This document shows, piece after piece, positions 1 to 11,761 of a DNA stretch of 64,000 nt (position 1 is its first letter; each line of letters starts with the position of its first letter). Position numbers and translations under genes: made by a program. Origin of the DNA: Vespula vulgaris (Eukaryota > Arthropoda > Insecta > Hymenoptera > Vespidae). The stretch is from positions 12,047,900-12,111,899 of the forward strand of contig NC_066586.1 of the NCBI RefSeq assembly GCF_905475345.1, in the 5' to 3' direction. The notes below the pieces were generated by a model, which was not told where the DNA came from, did no database searches, and worked only from the letters and a program-made list of their open reading frames with translations.

Positions 1-59
1 AATTTATTATTAAATACAAAAGAACAGAGTTTTATATATGTGACTATTTTTTGTTACAG

Positions 60-1339
60 TTTAGGTTTGGTTAAATTTAGTAATCAAGGCGATCAATTAT
101 TCCTCATAGTCGGGGTTGCAAAAGAATTTCAACTTAATCCTAGAGTCAGTAATGGAGGCTTCCTTTATACTTACAAGTTAGTACAATCTCTTTTCAATAT
201 TTCATTTTGTATGTATATACCATATATACATATAATAATAATAATAATATATATATATATACACATGATGATAAGTACAAAAACTGTATTTTTTGATGAT
301 ATTCCTGCAGTGCTGATACACAAGTATACATTTTTTTTATACTATTCTATATTCTAACGCATTTCTGAAAATTATATTTTCTTTTCTTCAGAGTAAATAC
401 GGAATGTACGAGCGTCGAGTTATTACACAAGACTGTCTTGGATGAAGTTCCGTTAGCAATTTGTCCATATCAAGGACGAGTACTGGTTGGTGTTGGCAGA
501 ATGTTACGCCTTTATGATATGGGTAAAAAAAAATTATTACGCAAGTGTGAAAACAAACACATTCCAAATGCTGTTGTTTCTATCAACGCTGTCGGACAAC
601 GCATATATGTCAGTGACGTACAAGAATCAGTTTATGCTGTTAGATATAAACGCCAAGAAAATCAACTAATCGTTTTCGCTGATGATACGCATCCTAGATG
701 GATCACGGCAACTTGTGTATTAGATTACGATACCGTAGCTACAGCTGATAAGTTTGGAAACATTGCAGTGGTAAGTTACAATTGTAAAGTCAATGTAAAC
801 ATCGTTATTATAATGTAAACATTATAACAAATACGTTACTTTTTTCATAGATACGACTTGCTAGTGGTATTAACGATGATGTAGACGAAGATCCGACTGG
901 TAATAAAGCACTTTGGGATAGAGGTTTATTAAATGGCGCTAGTCAAAAAGCTGATACTGTCGCATGTTTCCATGTTGGTGAAACTGTTATGTCTTTGCAA
1001 AAAGCTACTCTTATCCCTGGTGGTTCTGAAAGTTTAGTTTACACGACATTGAATGGCACGGTAGGAGTACTTGTACCTTTTACCAGTCATGAGGATCATG
1101 ATTTCTTTCAACATCTCGAGATGCATATGCGTTCGGAACATCCACCACTTTGTGGAAGAGATCACCTTTCTTTCAGATCATATTATTATCCTGTGAAAAA
1201 CGTTATAGACGGCGATCTTTGTGAACAATTCAACTCGATCGAACCTTCCAAACAAAAAAGTATTGCAAGTGATCTTGAAAGAACACCGTCTGAGGTGTCG
1301 AAAAAATTAGAAGACATACGTACACGTTACGCTTTCTAG
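60..1339 (+). CDS. SF3B3: Splicing factor 3B subunit 3 (SF3b130), C-terminal part; 5' end outside window
   Basis: This is the C-terminal ~327 residues of the SF3b subunit of the U2 snRNP, a large beta-propeller scaffold that acts in the nucleus during branch-site recognition. Three exons are visible: 60-176, 392-770 and 851-1339, joined through GT-AG introns in consistent phase (the Lys codon AA|A spans the first junction). The translation matches the family strongly, including LNPR..GGFLYTYK, GKKKLLRKCENKHI, VSDVQES, EDPTGNKALWDRGLLNGAS, LIPGGSESLVYTTL, FTSHEDHDFFQHLEMH, and the typical ending SKKLEDIRTRYAF followed by TAG. The first exon begins after an acceptor at 58-59 and its upstream exons lie beyond the window. 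No frameshift or lost motif is seen. It converges on the MARVEL-like gene downstream. Confidence 0.97.
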
Positions 1340-1814
1340 AATAGGTATTTTATAATATTCGTACGTATATTCATCTCTATCTTGGTTGTTCACAAGTAAT
1401 CATTGGAACATGTAAGTTAATACATTTTTATTTTCGAGCTGCATTGACACGTATAGTCCTACTTATAATAGTTTTAATTTATATCCACATTGAAATCACA
1501 TTATGACTATAGAATTATATCGAATATATTAATGCATTAATTCTTAATAAGTAGTAGTGTAAAATTATAATTTATAGTTCACTAAGTTATATCTTGCGTG
1601 TTTTGAAATTGTACAAATAGTATACGATATAACAAAAAAAAAAAAAAAAAAGATCGAGAATTAGATTTTCGTTCGTGTTATATAACAAAATTATTGCTTT
1701 CTCTGGTTTTCTAGTAAAAAAATATTTAATAATAAATTGAATTGATAATTTCAATGTATCTGAAACCAGTATAGATACTTTAACTTAACATTAAGTCGTT
1801 GCCTTTATAGATCA

Positions 1815-1833
1815 AATAAAAAAAATCAATAAA
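1815..1833 (+). terminator. Tandem polyadenylation signals for SF3B3
   Basis: Two AATAAA hexamers, at 1815-1820 and 1828-1833, lie about 480 bases after the SF3B3 stop codon. They are the first good signals on this strand, so the 3' UTR probably runs from 1340 to about 1850. This rests on motif and position only. Confidence 0.5.
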
Positions 1834-1850
1834 CTTTATTACGTACGCAA

Positions 1851-3983
1851 GTTTGAAAACTTCATAAAATTAATTAATGTGAATTAATAAAACAAAATTA
1901 TTTATCTTTATTGTAAGTAAAGTGAGTGTAGCAGTATTATACTAATTTTTTTTTTATATAATACAGACATCTAAATTTGTATTGATTGTGAAATATGTAA
2001 TATTTTTTTTTTCTTTTTAATTTTCATTTATATTATATATATTGTCATATTATGAAAATAGTTGTGACGGTATATGTTTGTTATTTCAAGTTTAATATTC
2101 TCTGTACATGTTTATAGATAATCATCATTCTCTTTGTGAATTTAAGATAATAGATAATCTTTAATGTTGATTATGTATACTAATAATAATGTGGTCATTA
2201 TAAAAGTTTTGGTAATATAAAAAAATACTTCGTATAATATTATAATTTTTAAAATTTTGGGTGTAGTTATATCTAATAAAATATTGCAATCACTTTGCAT
2301 ATTAATATCGTCGAACAATTTGAAAGTAATATATATTACTTATGCAATAAAAATTGTAATAAATTTACCATTAATCATCAATGATATACAAGTTTTCAAC
2401 ATTATAGTGATTATATTTATTTAGTAAACGTTTAGGAGCTAATTGTATACAATATTAATATTTTATACAATCAATAATATTCATTAAAGGAGAAAAACAG
2501 GTAACCATATTCTAAGATATTATTCCATTGGCATATTACAGTACATTGTAACGTCTTAGTCTTTATAAATTATCATCAATTAACAATAATCATTGAATTG
2601 TTTTTATACACAATCCCACATACAATATTCAATAAATATATAATATCATATAAATATCTCCTCGTTTCAACTTCAATTATTTTTGTGGTATAAATATTCT
2701 CAAATAATTTATTTTACGTAAAACTCGATAATTAATTATTTACATTATTTTAGAATAATAATTAAATTTTTGCGAAATAAATAAAAAGGATACAAACAAT
2801 AATAATGTAAAGATATTTTTATTACAAAAATGGCTTCTATATTTATTATACGATAAATTGTTTATAATTATAATCTTGTTTTGAGTTACATATTATCCTT
2901 GTTCTTCTCATAAATAACACAAGAATACATCCATGAATAATTGCAGTTTTTTCAAGTTTGCAATAATATATATAATGCAGTCAAGTGTATGACATATACA
3001 CATACATATACATATAAAACTACATGAAAGTATATAAATATCTTTGCATGAATTAAAACGGATAACGATCTTATATTATTATAAAGTTTTATCGAATTTG
3101 AAGAGAAATCAATCGTTATTTTGTTATGTTCTCAGTTTTGTTCTATTTTTGTTCCCTCTTCATTAGAAAATGTAAACTATAAATGAAGAATTTTAGTGAT
3201 ATTAGTTGATGAATAAATTTCATTTAACAAAACTTCTATTCCATAATGTTATATACAATGTACAATGAATTAAAAATATAAATCCCAATTCTTGGAAAAG
3301 AAGAAGTGATTACCACCAGAGTTCATGTATATTCATCAGGATTATCAAACGACAATCAGGATTGTAATTTATCCTGAATACTGTACCATCTTACCATACC
3401 TGAAAAATTATACAAAAAATTACAAGTTTATGCTTTCGTTATAAAAGCAAATAAATTATACTAATATGTTTTTTACTACATTTTTGGTATCATTATAAAT
3501 TTGTAATTAAAATTTAAGGTACTAAATTTAAACTTAATCATAAATATTTTTTAAACATAATAAATGTAATCAATATAAATATAAGGCGGACTGACCTTTA
3601 AATATTAAAATAATATAAAAATTTAATTGAAGTTTCTATTTTCATTATCATTTATCCTTACACTTCAATATTGTTAAAATTAAACTAATCCTAAGAATCG
3701 TATGTATATACAATTTATATATATATATTACGTTTTCTTTTGATATTTTAATATTTTTATCTAGACAATATAAGAATAATTTTGACTTGTTTTAATAATC
3801 GAAGCTTCTTAAAAACTGCCTTGTATAGATTTTTATATTAAATATTTAACTCCTAGTGAAAATTAATTAATAAAAATAAATACTTTATTATTTTATTGAA
3901 TAATAAATATTTATTAATTAATTATAATTTCGTTCGATTAATTTGAAAAAGCTATATTAAATCAATTAAATTTAGTTTTATTT

Positions 3984-4014
<31 letters not shown>

Positions 4015-5664
4015 TCTATAATACCTTATACTTACGTAAATCCAACTATGGTATATATCATATTTCCAGAAAAATAGTTTTAATTTCCATTCAATCATGT
4101 TTCCAATCATTCACACACAATGTGCGGGCTAGAAATGAAGCAACATCCTTTAAAGTTTTTTTCCATCATCTAATTGTTTTATTACTTCTATCTGTATTTT
4201 TCTGATATTACTGCAAGTCTTTTTTTGCAGAATTTAAATTCATTCTACACTGATACATCGTTGAAAAATAATACAATTAGTTTAATATAGTAACTAACAC
4301 TCTTTCTGCGATGTAAATCGAGCAATGAATACGCGACGATTGATATATTATGTGTATTATGTATGTTGTATATATGTTTGTGTACGTGTTACATGGACAG
4401 CGTTTACTTTGGTGGGTTCGAAGACTACATAACGTTCGATTTACGTGTGTGTCAACGTATAACTTATTTGACATTATACATGTAAATTAAATATATTTAA
4501 AAACAATAACAATATGTTTTGGTTTGATGTATACGCACATCGTAGATCAATAAATATTAATATTCTATTGTGAAGGTAATCAAAGTAAAGTATTCACAGC
4601 ACGTAGAACGAACGTAGGAACGACCGTTATATTAAATATGTACGAGGGTTTTATTATAACAACCAGTGGCAGCAGTGCTTTTCGTGAAGTTAATCATGCA
4701 GTAACATATGGTCAGTCAGTCAAAGGGTAACCCAGATCTCGTTCCTTGAGTCGCGTTTGAGAAATAGGTCTAACGACATCGTTTACATTTACTTAATTTT
4801 CCCCGCGTTATACGCAAACGCGTTGAACGCATGCTGTAAATAATAAAATAAATTCGTTCGTTACAATGTCGGTTGATCTAATATAAACTTCAACTAATAG
4901 CCTTACATATTTCTATAATCGAAAAACTTTATATAACAGGGCTCAGAAAATACCATGTCCTTGCCTTGTACTTAAATTTAAAGCATGTTATTAATTATCC
5001 CTGCACAATGGATACATCGGCTAGATGGATAATCATTCTTGACTTTAATATAATCTTCGTACATTATAACACTACTTCAGTCTGATATTTATTATTGTTT
5101 TTGTACTGCAAATTTAACAAAGGTCTTACAAGTTTATCATTGTAATGACATTATAAAATTTTTTTTTGTTTTTATTTATTTGGGTTATGGAAATGAATAT
5201 TATGTATTTAGAACACATTTCAGGAACATCCTGTATATTTCCAGCTACCAAATGAAGGTGCTTTTGATACGTATACACATTCTTATTATACTATCAGACG
5301 ACTCACACATTGTTGTAGCAGAATATCACACTACATACTATTGTCTATTCCTTAATATAATAGTGTCCTTTTACAGATCTGTTTGTTAAACGTATAATAA
5401 AAAATAATTAAAAAGGTAATATAATAAAAAAATTATATTTGCATTTTAATTTGTATATTATTGATAAAAATAATAATTATATAACTGTTTTAATATCTGT
5501 CTTCACATTATGAATAATAACAGTCTGTTAACATATCTTTGAAATAATTATCATAAAAAGGAACCATAGAGGAGTAACATTATAAAATATATTTTATGAA
5601 ACAGAAAAGTAATATAAAACATGCTCCATCTTGATGTTTTTTATTCTTATTTATATTGAACATT
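1851..5664. other. AT-rich spacer between convergent SF3B3 and MARVEL-like genes
   Basis: No convincing coding sequence. A (TA)n microsatellite lies at 3984-4008. A slightly GC-richer patch at about 4,560-4,860 has no interpretable gene. On the minus strand a good acceptor at 3400-3401 could start a terminal exon of the MARVEL-like gene, so some of this spacer may be its 3' UTR and last intron. Confidence 0.5.
3391..3399 (-). other. Possible alternative last coding segment of the MARVEL-like gene
   Basis: On the minus strand a pyrimidine-rich acceptor ends at 3400. The bases after it read GTA TGG TAA, which is in phase with the GTGAGT donor at 5682-5677 of the MARVEL-like gene. Using it would end the protein Gly-Val-Trp-stop instead of Gly-Val-Ser-Asn-Asn-Lys-stop and make the following sequence 3' UTR. 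The alternative is simple read-through to the stop at 5665. Transcript data would decide. Confidence 0.3.
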
Positions 5665-6905
5665 TTATTTATTATTACTCACCCCGGAAGAGGAGGAGTT
5701 GTCAACAGGCTTGTAAAGTGGCGTTGGTGTGTGATTGTGAATATCCTGAGTCTCATAATTTGACCCACTGCGGATTTGTATTAGAGAAAGTACAAATGCT
5801 AAAACAGCACACGAGAGACCAAGTGCTGCAGCGGCAGATAATTGGGAACGTGTGCGTCGCGGTACCCAACCTCCGCTATGGTATTCCCATATGGAGTATG
5901 CCAATAGCGCACTGCTTAATGAGTAAGATAAGCCTATACCAGTGAACACCCATGTATTCTGTGAGAACAAAGTTTTTTATTATAAATAATAAGACGAAAT
6001 ATAAAATGTATTCGAAAATCTTCTAATAATATTACTAATAATAGAATTTATTTATGACAACTTACCAGTCTGGACCAATTGAAAGGAAATACATAAATAA
6101 CGTGCGAAATATCAAGAAAAAGAAGTAATGCAGTTATCAAGAAACAGAGAACAGTGACAAATATCATGAATCTCAAACGTCCGGGCAGAGGCAGCATAAA
6201 AAGACTGACTTTGGCAGTACCAGAACTGCATAAAGTAACCAAACAAGCTGCGGATGATATCTATAAAATATATATTAAGTTTATACAGAATACATTATGT
6301 ATCACTTTTGATTCTTTGTTATCTTAATATTGTTATATATAATATTACTTTGTTATTATAATATTGTTATAATTAGATTTCTTTTTTATAATTTTACTCA
6401 CAAGTAGTAGGAGTCGAACAGCGCCAGTAGCTGTTCTAAGATGACCCTGTATGTCGCAGTAAAAAACCAAATGACTAGTTCGTGGCCATGGCAGTGTATT
6501 TGAGGAAGGGCCATGCCTATGATGGTCATTATGGCCATAATGATCATGATAATTTGCGTGCGAGTCCCAGGAATGGACTGTGGAATGGATTCCTGGTGAA
6601 TCCAGTTCCGATGATTGGGAGCTAACTCGCCCCCCTGTTCTACTACCTGCTATTAACATAGTATCATAACCATGTGCAAACAATATAATAGTATACTTAT
6701 ATAAATTCAGCACAAATGTATGTATGAATGTGTATTAAGTATGAATGTTTTTTATACCGATTTCGAAGTCTTGAATATCCTCAGGTCTAGAATATGCAGA
6801 GGGTGGCGGTTCCAAGTCACGAATTTCTTCCAAAAGAAGTACCTCTATTTCGTCGGCTGCGTATAAGTCCGAAACCGAGCGAAGATGATGCCGAGTCTCG
6901 CTCAT
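5665..6905 (-). CDS. MARVEL-like four-transmembrane protein
   Basis: Four coding exons read right to left: 6758-6905, 6402-6646, 6066-6260 and 5665-5958, giving 293 aa if the last exon is read to its TAA. The start ATG (6903-6905) has an in-frame TAA six bases upstream. Residues 1-120 are hydrophilic and cytosolic-looking, with an acidic stretch near 18-31 and a His-rich run at about 72-94. Four hydrophobic spans follow at about 122-145, 161-188, 197-221 and 235-257, then a polar Ser/Asn-rich tail. This layout fits the MARVEL superfamily of tetraspan vesicle and junction proteins. The family assignment is inference from topology and general sequence feel; I do not recognise a named orthologue. 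The exon-2 acceptor is a tandem NAGNAG, and the last exon contains a perfect GTGAGT donor, so both an internal residue and the C-terminus may vary. It lies head-to-head with LAS1L. Confidence 0.8.
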
Positions 6906-7097
6906 TACTTAGACGCGCTCGTTAGTTTGCTCCTTCCTGCCTGCCGTGTTTCCTTTCTACTTCATCTGCCAGCAACCACCACTCAATGCTTGACCGATTT
7001 AAATGCTGATCCATTCGTTTGTCCTCCATTGCCTGCAAATACTGCGTGCCATTTCTATACTTGCAGGCAATATCAGTTCCCCACCCTCTGGCCACAC
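6906..7097 (-). other. 5' UTR of the MARVEL-like gene
   Basis: Sequence upstream of the ATG is GC-richer than its surroundings and is bounded by a good acceptor (AG at 7099-7098). No in-frame coding extension exists because TAA lies six bases before the ATG. A matching noncoding first exon is suggested by a donor (GAG|GTATGCC) at 8028-8027, which would leave a first intron of about 930 bases. Confidence 0.45.
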
Positions 7098-8027
7098 CTA
7101 TAGCAAATTATATTTATTTTAAACATTAAAACCATATTTTTTATAATAAATAACACGATAAATAAAGCGTATTCCTTTATATGTTAAATGCGTATGAATT
7201 AAGATTTACCATCAATATGCAGCATAAGTTTGCACAAAAAAAAATAATTTTTTATAGCAGTAAGATACAATGTTTTTAAAGCTGAAGCAATGTTCATACC
7301 TTACACAAAGGTTTATGCTAACCTTATGAACTATTTTTCAAATTTTATACAATACGCTTGCATTTATTTGATGCAAAAATTTAATAATTGATATAGGATA
7401 TAGCTGGATACAATTGGTTAAATCCTTGTACCAGTGATCAACGCATAGGTCAACGCGTTGTTTCAAAATTTTTTGTAATAACATGCTTATGTGTTAAGAC
7501 TTCTTATTAAAACCTGTAATTAAAGACAAATTACAATGATTTTTCTGTTTCACTGCATTTTGTTCAAGCACACACTTGATTCTAAAAATGTAAATAATAA
7601 GGGACAAGAAATATTAATAATAATATAACATATATTCGTTTACATTTAATAATATTGTAACAAACTAACGATTTGAAGTTTACAATTGAATATATATCAT
7701 AAATGAAGTATTATAACCTAAAAGTTTATAATCTGTCAACTTGCAACTTTGTTACATTATCATTGGATATATTATCTTATGAACGTTTAATAAAATGTTA
7801 TAATAAATGCACGCGTATAATAGAACCTTATATTAATAATTTATATTTACATTATCTGCTTTAAAATCTATCAAATAATTTTTAAAAAAGAATATTTCAA
7901 GGAATAGCGTTTGTTTAACAAATTAATATCTAATCTCTACACATTTTGAACTTGTATTTTCATCTATTCGTTACAAGTGGATTAAATCTAAGTTATAGAA
8001 CATTTTGAAATGATTGTAAAGGCATAC

Positions 8028-8150
8028 CTCTAATCGTTTTATTTATCGAAGCACGTAGATCACATGTTTCTAAAGTTTTCCAAATTGAAATTATCAATTT
8101 CTCAGTCAATGGCCGCCATTGCTTTTTGCCTGTTTTGCTTTTGATATATG
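8028..8150 (-). promoter_or_regulatory. Candidate first noncoding exon and promoter of the MARVEL-like gene
   Basis: The minus-strand donor GAG|GTATGC at 8028/8027 is preceded by a GC-richer stretch containing the palindrome-like ATGGCCGCCAT near 8108-8118, a match to YY1/Pho-type GCCGCCAT motifs that often sit close to start sites. The 5' boundary is arbitrary. Together with 8151-8795 this would form a divergent promoter region shared with LAS1L. Confidence 0.3.
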
Positions 8151-8795
8151 TCCATTAGAGGGTTCTAGGATAAGGCAGATAGAAAGTCACCGGTTCTTCT
8201 TACGCTGTGTTTCACACAGTTTCGCAATTGTCTAGAATTTTAATCATTTCTCTAAGAAACCAAATCATCGAAACATAATTTAGATCGAGAAAGAATAATC
8301 ATTTCAAAAAGATTATATTTAGAAAATATAATACTTGGGAAGAAATATCTAATCAGATTCTCAAAATCGATCTTAAAATTATTCGATATTAAATTTACAC
8401 GAATTACCTTTTTAGATTTTTTATTCCCTTTTTTATTATTATGAATATATATTTAGAAATAAGTTTTCATTACTACTTACATTCATTGGTAAATATAACA
8501 ACGAATAAGATTAATTTTAAGTGAAGATCATTTACAAAGTTTCAAGCTTGGAAACTCACCCAAAATGTAAAAATTAATCATATATTTAAACTGGATTAAA
8601 ATAATAATTCTTTCAAATATTATATTTTACATATAAATAAAACACAGAAGATATAATTTAATATTATTAGAAGTAATTTTTTTTTCTTATATTATGATTT
8701 AAAAAATGTAATTATTAGTGAGAACGTAAAATGTATGCATAAGACCCGGCTTTTTCTTTCGTGACTAGTAAAGCGCTTATTGCATGTGATCTATA
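8151..8795. promoter_or_regulatory. Divergent intergenic region upstream of LAS1L
   Basis: About 640 AT-rich bases between the proposed MARVEL-gene leader exon and the LAS1L start. No TATA box is evident. A short pyrimidine-rich stretch around 8,749-8,760 just before LAS1L could be its start-site region. Nothing else could be recognised. Confidence 0.35.
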
Positions 8796-11133
8796 ATGGC
8801 GTTGTTCGGCAAACGTGAAGATCTGAAATTAGTACCTTGGTTTTCACCGTAAGTAATTAATAAATTAAATAACTTATTAATATATATAATATATATCATA
8901 TCGTGATTTTTAACAATTTAAAAGGGCAGAATGGCATCAAGTATATAAACAAATTTACTCCAACAACAATGATAAACAGGTTGAAGCATATGAAACGCTT
9001 TTGGCATGGAAGGCTAGGTAAGATATAAACAAAAATTGCTGTATATAAATGTTGTAAAATGATGAAATAACAAAGGGGATTTTTAGGATGTCAAAATTAC
9101 CAGTTGGAGTGGATTGTACTCTTTCTATCATTCAAGTTTGTCTACGAGATCGCGAATGGACTCCTAAAATCGACAATGCTGAATTACCTATACATTATGA
9201 GAACGATTTGTGTCTAATGTATTCTACTGCTATAATGAGATTTTTAAATCATATTTCTAACATTGGACACACCAAGCAAACATCTTTATTTCAGATTGCT
9301 AAGCAACTTAATATTCCAGAATGGATAGTAAACTTGAGACATGATGCTGCTCATGGACATGAATTGCCATCTATCGATGTTCTAAGGATAGCTGTTAATT
9401 TATTGTTAACATGGTTGCATGTATGTTTTTTAAGCAGTATATTATTTTTTATATTTAATTATAATCATTTATAATTATATTGATTATAAATGGGCTAAAA
9501 ATAAAAATTTATTTTAAGGAAGAATATTGGATAGCTGAAGCTAAAGCTCTAGAAAAATATTATGCTAAAAAAGTAGAAATAATGGAAATAAACGAATCAG
9601 AAGATACTGAAGCATTTACAGATTTAATTGAACTTTGGGTAGCTATTGGTTTATATATACGTGCTGGTTATGATCTAGTGGATTCTATACCCGATACACA
9701 ATTACAGTAAGTATCAATTATAAATGGCGACATGTTATATATGATTTTATAAATTATATATTTTATTGTAGAAAAACTTTATATGATTTACGCATGTATG
9801 CAGTAAAATTAACACAACAGATTGAGAACAATGAGGAAGAATCTGAACATATAGTAGAATTGAAGAATGTTAGAATAAAAAAAAAATACAGTTTATCAGC
9901 AGCACGTGCTATTCTTTTAGCAGAAATATCTAGATATCTTGGAAAAAATAATCAGATTGTTAATAAAGAAAATATAGTTTTGAATGCATTATTAGAAAGT
10001 GAAGCATTTTTATTAACTGCGGACATTCTTACTATTTTTTCTGAAAAAGATGATATTGAAACTAACGTTGAAGACCAGTTACCAATAAGTATAATACAAT
10101 TTTGGCAAGATATTATTATTTTATTACAAGATGTAAATATGTTGGAAGCTTTGATCTTAAAATTACTTACATTAGTAAAAAATGAACAAGAACCAGAATA
10201 TAAGAGACACATGGCAGCTTTATGGATAAATACTATTGCTCAGGGTTTTGCAAAATTATCTATTGCTCAACAAATGTTTTGCACTTTAGAACATAAATTA
10301 CGAAAAACTAAAAATCCTATATCTCAAAAAGCATTAAGTCTCAAAGTCGAAGAGGAAATAAATAAGAAATATTTAAATTTGAGAAATGTACTTTTCTTAA
10401 ACATATCAAATACAATTCCACGTTTCTTAACTGATATTCATTTTCTCACAGATATTATATTAAATGCAAATATGTTTACTTGTAAATTTATATCACCTCT
10501 TCTACAACTTGTCATACCAAAACTTGATGTAGATCAAAAAGAACATTTATTGAAGTTAATACAAATTTATACGCAAAATGAATTTAATAAATTTGATGGA
10601 CTTAGTAATAAAATTAATGAAGAGATATTTACCATTGAAGATATTATTAAATTAAATTCTGAACATAATGATGAACTCAATAAAAAAGAAGAACAATTAA
10701 GGAAGGTAACATTAGCAGATCAAAATATTCGTAATAATCAATGGAAATTAACACATGGTAAGTTCAAAAATGTTCGTTATCTATAATAACATAAATAATA
10801 TAATCTTTTTTACATTATATATACATAAAATCTCTTATTTTTGTAGTACAATATAGTTGGACAGAATGTCCAATTGGTATACTACCTTGGCAAATTGACT
10901 CTCTACAATATTTAAAACCTATTAAAGTAATTGCAACAAATTCCAATGAACTCATTCCAACGTTAGTGTCTGATATTATACCTGGCATTGTTGATAAGAC
11001 AAATTTGAGAATGCAAAGTCAAATTATTTGGGATAATGTATTAAGAAAGAAGAGAAGATTAAAGAGAAAGCAACAAAAAGGGGAAATTGACATAATGTAT
11101 AAAGCAATAGAAATGGTTAAAAAACAAAAATAA
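8796..11133 (+). CDS. LAS1L: LAS1-like protein, HEPN endonuclease of ITS2 pre-rRNA processing
   Basis: Six exons (8796-8848, 8925-9017, 9087-9420, 9519-9706, 9772-10757, 10847-11133) give a 646-aa protein with all phases closing. LAS1 is the nuclease that cuts ITS2 in the nucleolus during 60S ribosome maturation, working with the Grc3/NOL9 kinase. The N-terminal HEPN domain carries PAEWHQVY near residues 18-25 and the catalytic motif RHDAAH at 133-138 (R133, H134, H138), following the conserved IPEWIVNL helix. The middle is helical and degenerate, as usual in this family. The C-terminus keeps the W-x-E-C-P-I-G-x-L-P-W motif (556-566), the conserved tail that contacts the partner kinase in characterised homologues, and a basic patch (619-629) likely to act as a nuclear signal. 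All introns are under 100 bases. It converges on TMEM135. Confidence 0.95.
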
Positions 11134-11184
11134 TTCGTGTTATTTACTTTTGGATTGTTGTATTTATGACTAAGGTCATTAAAA

Positions 11185-11190
11185 AATAAA
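11185..11190 (+). terminator. Polyadenylation signal of LAS1L
   Basis: AATAAA lies about 50 bases after the LAS1L stop codon, a typical spacing for a very short insect 3' UTR. Confidence 0.6.
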
Positions 11191-11370
11191 GAATGGAAAA
11201 ATATAAGCAAAAAAAGAAAAAGATATTTAGTGATATATTTTACAAAATGAATTATATCATCATGTACAGAAATTTTTCACATTTATTAGAGATTATACCT
11301 ATTCTTAGTATGATAATAATACAATTTGTACCTTGGTAAAAAAGCTCTTCTTGTATTTATATGTATATAA

Positions 11371-11373
<3 letters not shown>

Positions 11374-11424
<51 letters not shown>

Positions 11425-11445
11425 ATCTATCTATATATATATATA
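11374..11445. repeat. (TA)n / (ATCT)n microsatellite
   Basis: A long TA run changes into a few ATCT units and back into TA. It lies in the 628-base spacer between the convergent LAS1L and TMEM135 genes. Minus-strand AATAAA signals for TMEM135 occur nearby, at about 11,532 and 11,586. Confidence 0.9.
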
Positions 11446-11761
11446 AGTTTCTACACATCTTCATCTTCTGTATTTATCATTTATATTTATATTTATAATT
11501 TAATTTGGGAATGTTAAGTTTTACAAAATATTTATTTACAAAATTATAATTTTGTTTTATACAAAGTTACAAAATCCAGGCACCTTTATTATCACTGTAT
11601 AATTATTAAATAAAATTACTTTATATATACTAATAATAGCAAGATACCAGACCATGTTTGTATTACCAATACATTTTATACTCTTTGGTTTTATACAATT
11701 GTTTTAATATTATAATATACAAAAATAGAATAAATATTTGTTTTTAATTTTATCGAACTAA

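Noticed and set aside
5631..5945. 104-codon plus-strand open frame over the MARVEL-like last exon
   Set aside because: It is antisense to a coding exon with matched splice phases and transmembrane character; the plus frame has no recognisable domain.
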